Assembly: GCF_000003815.2 (NCBI RefSeq)
Contig: NC_049990.1
Location: 2,157,655-2,221,654, forward strand
Reading direction: 5' to 3'
Length of the DNA: 64,000 nt
Source of the DNA: Branchiostoma floridae
Taxonomy: Eukaryota; Chordata; Leptocardii; Amphioxiformes; Branchiostomatidae
Part shown: one piece after another, positions 21,931-33,685 of the stretch
Layout of the letters: each line of letters opens with the position of its first letter
Position numbering within the stretch: position 1 is the first letter of the stretch
Made by a program: the position numbers and the translations under genes
The notes under the pieces: model-generated
The model's input: only the letters and a program-made list of their open reading frames with translations
Databases searched by the model: none
What the model was told of the DNA's origin: nothing

Positions 21931-22818
21931 CACATATGTTCAAGTCGTATAGTAGTACTTCTGCTATTATTTATTTGTAAAACAGTGTCAAATGTGAAAA
22001 ATGCTGATATGACCATTCAATGACCGTCCAATGACCCTTTGAGTTTGTGATCTTGAGTTGTTTTTGTTATTAAGTATGAGTTGTTATTCTTTTGAGTTTT
22101 CCTAAGTTGCTTGTATGATTTACAAACCCGAATTGGATTATTGCTTTGTTATGTTCAATCCTATGTTTGTAGTTATCTTTTGTACTTTGAGTTATTATTA
22201 TTGTTATAGGGCTCCCTTGGAAATCAGTTACCACGTTAACTGAAGGTATTACCCTAAAGATTAATAAATAAATAAATAAAACTTATTTCATATACTTGCA
22301 CATCGAAATTGTGACAGCATGCAGCGCAAGGATGACATATAGTTGCATGTCTAACATAAGTTTTTATGCTTCTCTGAAGCAATGGAAGAGGGCACTTCAC
22401 TTGATGACTAACTGGTTCCTGATACCATGTTAGAGGCCGAGGTAAATATGATATCACTGAATATGATACCACTGCAGTACCAATGAAAGCCACTCGGAGC
22501 TTCATATTCTAACGTCTTCAGTATTGTGGGCACAAGCCAGTGCATTACGTTCCAAATCACCATGCAGATGTTTGTTGTCTTTGTTTAGAATTCACGGATT
22601 TTTAAGCTTTGTAGTTATGTATGTCTAGGACATCTGATGCTTCAGAAATATTTTTAACGTTGACTCTACTTGATGAATAAATTTTCCCTGTTTGAAATAT
22701 TCATGATGTGGAATTTTACTTTTGGCAAAGTTAACAAATATTTGCCCCAGAGTCTTTATTATTCATGTCTTGATGTATTAATTTATTCATGTATTGATTT
22801 ATTCATGTCTTCATTCAG

Positions 22819-22928
22819 GACGAGGAGCGTCGAGGCCTGGAGGGAGGGGTAGAGGCGGGCGGAGGATGACGTCAACGAATCCAGGCACATACATTGCCCG
22901 CGTTTCTACTTCCATTTATTATGCATAG
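22819..22928 (+). CDS. Candidate terminal exon with RG-rich segment
   Basis: After the acceptor TCTTCATTCAG, a frame reads GRGASRPGGRGRGGRRM and then TNPGTYIARVSTSIYYA to TAG at 22926-22928. AATAAA at 23071-23076 is suitably placed as a poly(A) signal. The RG-rich tract resembles RGG boxes of RNA-binding proteins. Upstream exons are unclear; a possible one near 22391-22441 has stops in all frames. Confidence 0.3.
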
Positions 22929-23367
22929 TTTTTTTACTTTGATTTTAGTCACAATTTGTTTCTGTTGTCATATCACGTATTTTCCTAATGTTGATTTTTA
23001 CTGATCATATTGTATTGTTACGTTAATTAATATAATCATTTGCATTTCATGTATTGTACTTTCTTTTTACAATAAACTTTACCTATCTAAGAAATGTGTC
23101 ATGCTGACTCCATTGCAGTCCGATTAAAATTGCATTGTTTCTGTAGTTACACGACTCAAACACTGTAAATTGCGAATATTGTGACATGGGGACGTCCCGA
23201 CCTGATTGCGCAATCGTTAGAAGCGGAATTAGACTAGAAAGACCACGTGTCCTCTAGACACGGGTGCACTACCTCACCTGCCACCAGAGTATTCAATGCA
23301 TAGTAGAAAACGTGGTTTTTAACATTGGGAGGAGCGAAATCTGAGTTCGTGAAGTGTGAAGCAAGCA

Positions 23368-23735
23368 TGCAAGTGGTGTATTGGCGAAGGGTGAGGTGCG
23401 ATGGCGGTTTTGATCAGTTGGGGTAAAAGGAAGAGCGGGGATATCACAGAGGTTTTAGAATGAGTTCCTATGTCTTTCAAAGATTTACGACTCTACGACT
23501 CTCTGTGCGTTACTCCGGACTTTTGTTTGTCCTTTCTTCGGAAACCGTGGCACATGCGAGTTGTGTATTGGCGGAGGATGAGATGGCGGTTTAATATGTT
23601 GGTGTAATAGGAACAGCGGATTTATGGCAGAGGTTTTAGAATATGATTTCGTATGCCTTTTAGGGGATCCCGCTGTATGACTCCCTGTGCGTTACTCCGG
23701 ACTTTTTTTAGCCTTTTCTTCGGAGCCCTCCCCGG
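23368..23735. repeat. ~195-bp direct repeat, two copies
   Basis: GTGTATTGGCG at about 23371 and 23566, and GCGTTACTCCGGACTTTT at about 23508 and 23689, define two aligned copies with moderate divergence. No coding content is recognised. The surrounding 23100-24330 shows no gene. Confidence 0.6.
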
Positions 23736-24341
23736 GGAGTCAGATAGGATATGGTACTGCCCTGAGACCAGCAGCAGCCGCGGACAGAACAAGCCGATGG
23801 CAGGAAATCCTTGACTTTAATGATGACATCCCATCATTCTAAATGACTTATGCACTCACAGGTGCAGGATCCAGGAAACCCGTGCGACAGCCCTCGTCTT
23901 GGTAGGAACAACACTGTATCTTCTGTGGCATTTCTTAGTGCACGTAAATTTAAGGGGTAACAAAACACAAAGTTGATTGTATGTGACAGAAGAAACCTGA
24001 AGTAAGCCAACATAATTATATACACAACGTCTATTCCAGCATAGGTGGAGCTCTAGCTACAGCATAGACCGTTCTGAATTAGGACACATGTATCTGGACA
24101 TATTCCTAAAAAAACGCCGCAATATCCGATTTTGAGTTTTGAAATGTCTCCACAGCAATTACACAACGTGACACCACACCGGCGGCTCCTCAAACACTGA
24201 ATGAAGACGTACCAAGTACTGGTGATGTAACCACCGTACACAACATCCCGACAAACAACACCACAAGAGCAGAAAACTAACGGTGATGTCCCAGCCAGCC
24301 CACACAGTGGAAACAGACCACAGGGAGGCCCAGCACCCAAC

Positions 24342-24813
24342 CGGCGGCACAACGACAACCAGACACGGGCAGAAATAGTCATCATTGGTGACTCCGACAC
24401 AAAGGGTATAATCTCAAACATGCTGTATGATGGAAGTGACACGCGGTGTGAACTCATTCCTTCAGATCCCTGGTCAGTAAACGCTCTTCCTTACCATAGC
24501 AAATAATGACAATCTCGGGGATGGTAAACGGATAAAACAGTGCATTTACTGGCACGATGGGTACCACCTCAACAAAGAAGGGCTAAAGGTAATGGCAGCG
24601 AACTGGAAGTCTGCCATCCACCCTATTATAGGTATTGGTGTCTACAACAGGAGAAACGGAAGTAGTGACCGTACTTTAGGCACTCGTTATGGTACCACAA
24701 GTCTACACAACAGAGCAGAGATAATTATGGCACAAAGATGGGCACACGGAACATCACACGTACGACTTAAGAAAAATACTGTAGTTTTTTATCTCTGGCA
24801 TCTGACATTTTAA
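24342..24813 (+). pseudogene. Non-LTR ORF1 with SGNH/esterase-like segment (relic)
   Basis: The first frame reads AEIVIIGDSDTKGIISNML, with the GDS-type block I of SGNH hydrolases, and stops at 24504. A second frame reads YWHDGYHLNKEGLKVMAANW, which carries the block V D-x-x-H motif (DGYHLN). The middle of the domain is missing. SGNH-type esterases are known in ORF1 of CR1/L2-like retrotransposons. This fits the RT fragment about 0.3 kb downstream. Confidence 0.6.
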
Positions 24814-25075
24814 GTTTTTGTGCAAGGTAAAGCTATCTGACTTGTCGGTATATCACATTTTTCAGCACTGAGGAACGCCTTATTCACCCAGCAAAAAAAC
24901 TTATATAGTTTTTTTCTGTATATCTTGTACGATAATTATGTTTATATCTACTACTCCTCTAATCTGCATTGTTTGTGTGTATATTTTAACGAGTTTCCAC
25001 CTAAGTAAAGGCGATCCTCATGGAATCAACAAGACTTATAAAGTAAGAGAAACAAGGAAAAGTACCACATGGGAG

Positions 25076-25400
25076 TGACACTAAGACATATCGTACAGTA
25101 GCACGGGATGTGGGATGCACTGTCTTACAGAAAGACCTTCAGCAGTTACAAAACTTTGTAGCAGACTGGCAGCTGATATTCCATTCAATGAAGTGTACCG
25201 TCATTATACTGGGTAAGGGCATCCTGGTGTTGCCTACACAATGATGGACAATAAATCAGTACAGCTCTAGATTTTACATACCTGGAAAAAGATCTGGGCA
25301 TTACGGCAGATAACAATCCGAACTTTAGTAGCCATGTGTATGCAGTGCGATAACTAAAAGACATGCAATGTCCTTCATCCCACGTGCCTTATGTCTGCTG
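25076..25400 (+). pseudogene. CR1/L2-like RT fragment
   Basis: Frames read LQKDLQQLQNFVADWQLIFH followed by SMKCTVIILGKG, then EKDLGITADNNPNFSSHVY. The LQxDLxxLxxWxxxWQLxFHxxKCxVxxLG ... KDLGI signature is classic for L2/CR1 RT downstream of the YADD box. Stops and frameshifts are present. It may belong to the same dead element as 24342-24813. Confidence 0.7.
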
Positions 25401-25440
25401 TATGCTATTGACGACTAGTGTCTGAATGTATATATTAGAG

Positions 25441-27400
25441 ACTACATAAGAGACTATTAGAATACTGTATATTCGAGGTCACTATAACCAACCATCTTCT
25501 TCTGTATGCCCATAATCTTACTCTCTTGTATCAGCCTCGCATTTTTTTAAACATCGTCTTTGTGTAAATTGTCCGAGTGCCTCGAAATTCAATAGCTAAG
25601 TTTTTTTTACTCCCGATGATTTTACTAATTTATGTGTGTGGAGATATGCTTGTAGGCTTGACTCTTGCAAGTAATTCGCAATTCAGCTAACCAGCTGCAA
25701 CGTTTTTACAAAATAAAATAAAATATCCGGCATTGCAATTCAAAGTAGCTTCAAGACCACATTGCTGAGCACTTAACGTTCGCTCAAAGTAGCAGCAAAG
25801 CTATATCATGATCTTGAGTAGTGACCCATTTTTGGAACACTTTTTTGCAAATTACAAAGACACAAACACGCTGACGGTAAAATCAAAACTGCGACGGCAT
25901 TAACATCCAGCAGACCCATCTAAGCTAAGCTGAACCAGCCCCCACTGCACGAGGTACAGTCCCCGAAGTCTGGGTTTCCAAGAGGCCGGACAGCTGAGAA
26001 AATAACCCTGACTAACACACCCTGAGTGAGCTGGATGCTCTGCCATCAGAAGCATATGATTTCAACCTCCATAGAAATGTGTTAGCCTTAGCAAATGATA
26101 TTCAGCGATAGTGAAATACTAAGGAGACGTACTACTGTACACTGGCCTGTTTAATATATGAGGAGGTCTGTGCATTGTCGAGGCCTTTTCTTGCAAAGCC
26201 TGTTCTGGCAGCCATTTCATTTCTACCAATTGTTAACCAGACAGTATACAAAAACAGTGTCTACATACACCAGTTTGGCGTAGTAAGCACGCATGGTGTG
26301 GTACACAGATTATGTGAAAGCTGGGCAGTCTTCGTTTTAGACATAACTTCATTGCATTTGTCAGACAGACTATGGTCGCTATGGGAATGGTGTTCGAGTA
26401 TGGTGGTCAAACAACTTCACATACCGTCTTCTGCCAATGTTTTTTTTTTTTTGCCAGTGTAATTCCCCATGTTAGCACCTAAACCACGACGCACTGGAAA
26501 TTTCTGTCTTCTGACTTTTTTTCTGCTTGGCCAATGTTAGCACCTAAACCAAGACACCGTAGTGAGCTGTACAAAATGTAGAAACCCAATGTCACATTTG
26601 TGGAGGAAATTTGACGGTAAAGCGGTGGTATACAAAGAGAAACAAACACAAGCACTGAAGCCGCGCCCTGCACGCCAAGCGAAACATGGCGGACACGCAA
26701 TTAAACCACCGCCGAGAGCTGGCCGACAAACGCACGAAAAAGGCAGAAATTTCCACAAAATTATCAACTCAAATTGCACCCAAGATATCCATACATGCCC
26801 TTAACGTCTTGGCAACATTTGTAGATGACAGTGGAGGTTAAAAACACTACCCAAAGACGCAGGTAAACCGACAAATTCGAGACCACCCAAGAAACATGTC
26901 CGTACATGACAACACCCACCTGTGATGTGGCTGTCATGTTACAAACTGCTCCTTTGTATCCATACGCGGAGCATTTTTCAGTATCAATCACCAAATAAGC
27001 AATAAATGCGGTTACTATATAGCACTATCATTCTTTGTTAGAATCTCAAAGACGAATTTCCGTTTTTTGCTGTTTTCTAGTGTGCGATGGTTGACTAAAA
27101 ATGGCGATTATTTTTTTGTCTGCGATTCGATACTTTATTAGGGGTGATGAGTCAGCATGGAGGGAAACTCGTTGGAGGTGTAATAAGGGTATCTCAACAT
27201 ACTGGATAGATTAAATAATTTTATTTTCAGGCGTTTTGAAATCAAATGTTGAAATGTTATCGTTATCAAGCCTGAAAGAAGACATTCCAAAGTTACCGTA
27301 AAGTTCATCAGATGTCATAGACCCCGAGAGATTTGCGTAATTCCAAACTCATAATCCCCCATTAGAATCCTCAGCTCGAGAGAGGATGCTTGGGAAATTC
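25441..27400. other. No gene recognised
   Basis: No convincing coding exon. A short direct repeat ATGTTAGCACCTAAACCA occurs near 26468 and 26535. The ORFs at 26479-26804 overlap on both strands and resemble nothing known. Confidence 0.35.
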
Positions 27401-27406
27401 AATACT

Positions 27407-27621
27407 GCGACAATTGGTGAGTAATCAGGAGGTGATTTTGACCCATGATCATAGAGTACTTCCGGGTCATCTCCACCGCGACTTCCTGTTTACTCGACGT
27501 GGCGAGAGCGACAGCGGTTTGGAAAAGTTCCCGTCCTTCCGGAGCAAAAATCACAACTTTCGCGGCTTCAGAGACAGCCTACTGGTGTTTGTGTGCAAGA
27601 CTCGGGTTCAAGTTTGTTCAG
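27407..27621 (+). promoter_or_regulatory. Array promoter and non-coding exon 1, copy P1
   Basis: First of nine copies of a conserved block. It holds ACTTCCGGGTCA (27458, ETS-type site), CTTCCTGTTTACTCG, TTCCCGTCCTTCC, TTTCGCGG (27558, E2F-like), and an exon end TTGTTCAG followed by donor GTAAGACG at 27622. The matching coding exon is inferred to be 32664, across an intron of about 5 kb containing an LTR element and an assembly gap. Confidence 0.6.
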
Positions 27622-28037
27622 GTAAGACGATATGTTGTATTTTGACTCCAGAATATCTGTAGATTTGACAGAAAACTGAAGGTGTCGTGATTTTGGTAGG
27701 GCGAGGGGTCCCGTCACAACTACATTTTCCTGTCTTCTGTAGGTGTTGAAAAACATACCATAGCCTGCAAAGAGAGAGACACATGTGTTCCTTTTTAACT
27801 TTGATCTTTCCTCGCCTAAAATGGAGGAAATTTTAGTGAAATTCACACGGGGAAGCGAGGGGTAAGGTTACGTAAACAAAATATTTTTTGGGGCCCCTAA
27901 GAGGTTTACATAGGGTCTTTATTTTATGCTTTAAGCGTTATGAACAAGAAATACGTTTAGGTGTATTAACAACATACTGCAGGGTCAAGTTTCAAGTGTT
28001 TATTGGTGTTTAAAAACGTCTTTAATGTCATAAAGGG

Positions 28038-30053
28038 CGAAGTTGTTACCCGCCCGACCCCGAGGGCCGGGCGCTAGACGGGGACTACAGACGACGTCAG
28101 AGCCCAGACTTCGGGAGACCAAACTTTTAATGTCAATCAAGATGGATTCACTTCACAGAACTGCCCCCCACGCATGCGTGTACACTGGGATAATCCATTA
28201 CTTGAGCTAGTGGGGGGTTTCACCATGCTACACACTCCCCCTCTCACTAAAATGTCGTCCCGACATTGCCAATAACAGTAAAAAACAGAACTACAATATG
28301 TATGTCACTTATTAACAGTTGCCTTTGCCAATATCTAATGTCGATCATAAGGATAACTCTACTTGTACAAAGCATGTCAACCTAACAGTTCTTGCACAAT
28401 TGTATAACTATGGAGCTGAGTTGCAGCTTATGTCCGTCTGACACCTGTATCCCCGTAAGTTTTCAGTGAACTTCATTCAAACTTCTCTAGATGACATCCA
28501 TTTTCTGGAAGTGACTTGAAACATGGCAGTCTTGGGTTTGGTTCCGTGACATCCTCAAACTCGGTATCTTGGACTTCTTACCGGACATCCTCAACTCTGT
28601 TGTCTTGGGTTGGTCCCACTACACCCTCAAACTTTGTATTCTTGGATTTCTTACCGGCCATCCTCAACTCTGTTGTCTTGGGTTGGTTCCACTACACCCT
28701 CAAACTTTGTATTCTTGGATTTCTTACCGGCCATCCTCAACTCTGTTGTCTTGGGTTGGTTCCACTACACCCTCAAACTTTGTGTTCTTGGATTTACATC
28801 CGGCCATCCTCAACTTTTGTTTTCTTGGACTGTCCTTAACCCTCAAACTAAGCATTCCTGAATTCTAATGTCTACCTGAATTCCTCAACCATATTTTATT
28901 GTAGCGCTGGATTCAGAGTCCAAAGTGCTAACCTTTCTGGGCCTCCATGCCCATTGCTTGGATCATAGCTCTGGTACCAGACTTCTTCAGCATAGACAAT
29001 AACTAGACAACTCTGTATGAATGCTAATTGTTAATCTACATACTAAACGTACCCTATGAATTCAATCTATAACTTAACAAAATGTTAAACATGCGAAAGT
29101 CCTGCTTGCTCATGCCTGATGTCGGCTACTTAACGGTCCCGACCGCATCAGTTCTTCCTCTGTTTTTGCCACAGTCTCGTGTGCTTGCCAGCCTGTGCTT
29201 GTCATCTTCTTTCCATTGTGGGGACACAATTTGATTGACGTTCTTGATCTCCCCAGTGCCCTCCTGGTCTCCTCCATCACTTGAGTGGTGGATCTTGTTT
29301 ACTAGGGTTACCTCAATGGGTTGACCTCTGGCAATGCTGGTGAGTGACGCAACTCTTCTGCCGGGCTGATCGGTAACTTGACACCAACCACATGTGCCGT
29401 TTTCCTGGTTTTACCGCTGAAGCTGGTACAGCCTACAGGCCACACTGACGAGTGAAAGTCTGCTACTTTCCCCTCTCTGTATGTCTTCTCACAACGATGC
29501 TATACTGAGTTGGCACGGGTTACTTCCAATTTCTTCTTGTAGGTACAGTAGCCCTCCCCCTTACTTCCGTCATCTTATGGGCGCCGCCATCTTTGTTGTG
29601 AAACCGGAGAACTCACGGGGGTTATGGTCCAATCTTGGGTTGGCCGGAAGAGAATCAAGACACCACGAGGAGCCACTGTCCAAACTAGATGCAGAACTCC
29701 TCTGACCTCTCCTTCCGCGTCACGTCGCGTCACGTGACCGTTTCGGCGGGAACTCTGACGGACGACCTTTCTCTCTGTGCTGTTTCTCTCAGACTTGACG
29801 GGCTGCTATCGCGCCATCCGCTACGTTTTTCCTGGAACTTTCGATCTCGGTAGAACCTCCAATTTGTTACCCGCCCGACCCCGAGGGCCGGGCGCTAGAC
29901 GGGGACTACAGACGACGTCAGAGCCCAGACTTCGGGAGACCAAACTTTTAATGTCAATCAAGATGGATTCACTTCACAGAACTGCCCCCCACGCATGCGT
30001 GTACACTGGGATAATCCATTACTTGAGCTAGTGGGGGGTTTCACCATGCTACA
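28038..30053 (+). mobile_element. Short LTR-type retroelement (~2.0 kb) with ~190-bp direct terminal repeats
   Basis: Nearly identical direct repeats lie at about 28039-28234 and 29867-30052. Each begins TGTTACCCGCCCGACC and ends CACCATGCTACA, so they carry TG...CA ends. The internal 1.6 kb has no gag or pol frame, as expected for a non-autonomous (TRIM-like) element. It sits in the intron of the first zinc-finger unit. In other units the same intron reads straight from GGGCGCAGTTGAAAT into GTATACTGTAAACCC, supporting insertion there. Confidence 0.65.
28540..28850. repeat. 73-bp tandem repeat, about four copies
   Basis: CCGG of the unit recurs at 28581, 28654, 28727 and 28800. The unit contains CATCCTCAACTCTGTTGTC and TGGTTCCACTACACCC. 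Since 73 is not a multiple of 3, successive units shift frame and give three similar spurious ORFs. It lies inside the LTR-type element. Confidence 0.9.
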
Positions 30054-30312
30054 TAAGGTATACTGTAAACCCCTCCGTTCGCCCCTAGGCTAGCCCTGGA
30101 AAGTGCCCGCCATTCTGACATCTGGTGTTAATCATGGCGTGTTCCACATTTTACGGGGAGGTTCAGTAACTGATGCTTGGATGTGTTTTAATTTAAGGTT
30201 TTCTCTTTGTATTTTCGGGCACAACTAGTAGGAAAAGAAATATCCGATTTTGCTGAAGTTTGACCGGGTAACGTCACACATAATTCCTCATCCCTGGTGT
30301 ATTTAACTCCTC

Positions 30313-30803
30313 GTTGTTGTTGTTGTTGTTGTTGTCCCTGCTTAACGTCTATTTCTTCGCTAGACGTGAGCTCCAGGTACTATTTCCATCTAGGTGCTTC
30401 TCATGTGATTGTTGCTCCTTGGTGCTAGCAATTGAACTCTGGTGCTTTGCACATTCGTGTATAGTAAGTTGGTGACCTATTAGTCCTCCCCGGCAAATCT
30501 CCCTGTGTCTTCTATATACTTTGAGAATGCCTTGTACATCTTTTTGTTTGTTTCTTCTCCCAGATCTTCTCTCATCCCTGCTAGCGTCACTATGTCCAGC
30601 CTTCTCTCTTTCTCCCGTGTACTGAGTTCTTGGTATATGTTGTCCACCTCGTTATACATTCTGTGCCTGCTGCTCTCATACCTTGGGCAGTAGTACAGGA
30701 AGTGCTCTGTGCTTTCTCTCTCCCCACATGCTTCACAGTTGGGTGACTCTGTGTCGTCTATCCAGTTTCTGTAGGCGTTGAGTGAGGTGTGCCAACTCCT
30801 CAC
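30313..30803 (-). pseudogene. Non-LTR retrotransposon 3' end: RT C-terminus, 3' UTR and (CAA)n tail
   Basis: The minus strand at 30480-30803 encodes MRSWHTSLNAYRNW, then ESPNCEACGERESTEHFLYY and CPRYESSRHRMYN, the cysteine/histidine-rich end of a non-LTR RT. A 3' UTR of about 145 bp follows and ends in (CAA)n (GTT repeats at 30313-30335 on the plus strand). A truncated copy of the same 3' end occurs at about 41243-41400. It is 5'-truncated at about 30803. Confidence 0.7.
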
Positions 30804-30974
30804 CCCAAATAGGGATTATCGTTTGGAAACAATGACAAAAAGTGTCCCCAAGAAATTCCATTTTGACAAAGATTGGCCCATGTTGCCAACAAGAGGATCA
30901 TTATGCACACTTCATGTTTGCAAAATGTCTCTGCAATTTCCCAATGTTCTTTTAGTTTTGCCTTTCAAAAGGAC
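30797..30974. repeat. Segment duplicated at 49966-50145
   Basis: CCTCACCCCAAATAGGG through CCTTTCAAAAGGACT is nearly identical to the later copy. Both are followed by an assembly gap and then by nearly identical zinc-finger genes, so they mark the left edge of a large duplication. Confidence 0.85.
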
Positions 30975-31127
30975 TATTTGCCTGATGTGACAGGCAGTCC
31001 CATATAAATCATTACTACTATGTAGTAAGTGGATTGTCGATTATGTACATACAGTATCGCCACACCGGGGTTCTGGTATTTTTGGCTTGTACCAAATGGG
31101 TTATTCTGGCACACAACTCTACACACA

Positions 31128-31345
31128 AGTGCACATGCACACACACACACACTCGTACACACACACACACACATACCCACACGTACACACTCACACACAC
31201 ACACACACACACACTCGTACACACACACACACACTCGTACACACATATACACATACCCACACGTACACACAAGTACCTGTACCTAATGAGTTATTCCGGT
31301 ACATAACTCTATACTTACTCACACACACACACGCAGAAATTACAC
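31128..31345. repeat. (CA)n-rich microsatellite
   Basis: Long CA runs with CGTACA interruptions, generating spurious Cys-Val or His-Thr ORFs on both strands. Confidence 0.9.
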
Positions 31346-31377
31346 ACATATACATTCACTCTCACATGTACATGTAG

Positions 31378-32260
31378 NNNNNNNNNNNNNNNNNNNNNNN
31401 NNNNNNNNNNNNNNNNNNNNNNNNNNNNNNNNNNNNNNNNNNNNNNNNNNNNNNNNNNNNNNNNNNNNNNNNNNNNNNNNNNNNNNNNNNNNNNNNNNNN
31501 NNNNNNNNNNNNNNNNNNNNNNNNNNNNNNNNNNNNNNNNNNNNNNNNNNNNNNNNNNNNNNNNNNNNNNNNNNNNNNNNNNNNNNNNNNNNNNNNNNNN
31601 NNNNNNNNNNNNNNNNNNNNNNNNNNNNNNNNNNNNNNNNNNNNNNNNNNNNNNNNNNNNNNNNNNNNNNNNNNNNNNNNNNNNNNNNNNNNNNNNNNNN
31701 NNNNNNNNNNNNNNNNNNNNNNNNNNNNNNNNNNNNNNNNNNNNNNNNNNNNNNNNNNNNNNNNNNNNNNNNNNNNNNNNNNNNNNNNNNNNNNNNNNNN
31801 NNNNNNNNNNNNNNNNNNNNNNNNNNNNNNNNNNNNNNNNNNNNNNNNNNNNNNNNNNNNNNNNNNNNNNNNNNNNNNNNNNNNNNNNNNNNNNNNNNNN
31901 NNNNNNNNNNNNNNNNNNNNNNNNNNNNNNNNNNNNNNNNNNNNNNNNNNNNNNNNNNNNNNNNNNNNNNNNNNNNNNNNNNNNNNNNNNNNNNNNNNNN
32001 NNNNNNNNNNNNNNNNNNNNNNNNNNNNNNNNNNNNNNNNNNNNNNNNNNNNNNNNNNNNNNNNNNNNNNNNNNNNNNNNNNNNNNNNNNNNNNNNNNNN
32101 NNNNNNNNNNNNNNNNNNNNNNNNNNNNNNNNNNNNNNNNNNNNNNNNNNNNNNNNNNNNNNNNNNNNNNNNNNNNNNNNNNNNNNNNNNNNNNNNNNNN
32201 NNNNNNNNNNNNNNNNNNNNNNNNNNNNNNNNNNNNNNNNNNNNNNNNNNNNNNNNNNNN
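31378..32260. other. Assembly gap (883 N)
   Basis: A run of N. ORFs across it are artefacts. Confidence 0.99.
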
Positions 32261-32499
32261 TAATGAGCTTGCCCTTATATGGGCAGTCAGCCGTTGGGGA
32301 TCGGGCGTCGGCATGGTGAGCAAGCAAAGCCATGGTAATACGTAACATGATTGGCTGGTAGCTTCCCAGCGGCCTTTGCGAGACAGCTTGCGACAACAAC
32401 AAGCCCAAGGAAGGCCTGTTCTCTGATTGGTTGACAGCTTGTTTGTGGCGACAATCATAATAACCGTGGGTAGGGCCTGGGATAGCAGGGCCCCATAAG

Positions 32500-32580
32500 G
32501 TAAATGCCGTTGGGGACCGGGCGTTAGGAGGATGATACATACATACATACATACATACATACAAACACGCATAAACACAC
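32500..32580. repeat. (CATA)n tail of an unidentified element
   Basis: GGGGACCGGGCGTTAGGAGG precedes a CATA run at about 32537-32563. The same arrangement appears at 51239-51310. A related phrase (CCGTTGGGGATCGGGCG) lies at 32291. The pattern suggests a retroelement 3' end. Confidence 0.45.
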
Positions 32581-32663
32581 ATACATCGGAAGCGTATAAT
32601 CTTCTTGGTGAAAGTAATAAATAGGGATCTTTTACAAATTGTCTTTACAGAAGATCTCGGAGG

Positions 32664-33685
32664 ATGTCGACAAGCAGTGTCAAGAGTTTGGGTGACGTCA
32701 GCGGAAAGGCGAAAAACGATTCTTCTGTGCGATCTGTCAGAGAGGAGAAACGCTACAGGTGTGAGGAGTGCAGCAAGCAGTTCAGTCGGCTGGGTAATCT
32801 GAAAACACACGTGCGGACTCACACAGGGGAGAAACCTTACAAGTGTGAGGAGTGCAGCAGACAGTTCAGTCGGCTGAATGATCTAAAGAGACACATGCGG
32901 ACTCACACAGGGGAGAAACCCTACAATTGTGAGGAGTGCAGCAAGCAGTTTGGTAGACTTGGTCATCTGAAGAGTCATATGCGGACTCACACAAGGGAGA
33001 AGCCTTACAAGTGTGAGGAGTGCAGCAGGCAGTTCAGTGAGCTGGGTACTCTCAGGAGTCACATGCGGACTCACACAGGTGAGGAACCCTACACATGTGA
33101 GGAGTGTAGCAGGCAGTTCAGTCATCTGGGAAATCTTAAGATACACATGCGGACTCACACCGGTAAGAAACCCTACAGGTGTGAGGAGTGTAGCAAACAG
33201 TTCAGTCAGCTGGGTCATCTGAAGAGTCACATGCGGACTCATACAGGGGAGAAACCCTACAGTTGTGAGGAGTGCAGCAAGCAGTTCAGTCAGCTGGGTG
33301 ATCTGAAGACACATATACGGACTCACACAGGGGAGAAACCCTACAGATGTGAGGAGTGCAGCAAGCAGTTCAGTCAGTTGGGTGATCTGAAGAACATATA
33401 CGGATTCACACAGGGGAGAAACCCTACAAGTGTGAGGAATGTAGCAAGCAGTTCAATCAGCTGCGTCATCTTAAGGAACACGTGCGGACTCACACAGGTG
33501 AGAAACCCTACAGATGTGAGGCGTGCAGCAGGCAGTTCAGTCAGCTGGACTCTCTGAAGACTCACATACGGACTCACACAGGGGAAAAACCCTACACGTG
33601 TGAGGTGTGCAGTATGCGGTTCAATCTGTTGTATAGCCTGAAGAAACACATGGTAACTCACACAACAGAATTTGTACAAGTGTGA
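32664..33685 (+). CDS. C2H2 zinc-finger protein Z1, 11 fingers, one frameshift
   Basis: The coding exon starts 14 nt after an acceptor (GTCTTTACAG, 32650). The ATG opens [17 protein letters not shown], the family leader. Fingers 1-7 are intact. In finger 8, GAAGAACATATA (about 33391) lacks one A compared with its twin at 51391, so the frame shifts and would stop at 33555-33557. The original frame resumes with fingers 9-11 and ends TTEFVQV, TGA at 33683-33685. This is either a real pseudogenising deletion or an assembly error in an A-run. The likely poly(A) signal is AATAAA at 34565. The product would be a nuclear DNA-binding protein. Confidence 0.85.

Noticed and set aside
26479-26804. Overlapping plus and minus ORFs of 73-80 codons
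   Set aside because: No recognisable domain, no splice signals, and frames conflict; left unannotated.
28516-28868. Three overlapping ORFs in the 73-bp repeat
   Set aside because: All three frames give the same peptide because the period is not a multiple of three.
18790-31377. Cys-Val, His-Thr and similar ORFs in the GT and CA microsatellites
   Set aside because: Simple-repeat translation; only the flanking gypsy integrase residues at 18790-18880 look like real protein.
32664-32775. KRAB, SCAN, ZAD or BTB domain in the zinc-finger leader
   Set aside because: The leader is only about 37 residues, polar and basic, with none of the motifs of those domains.
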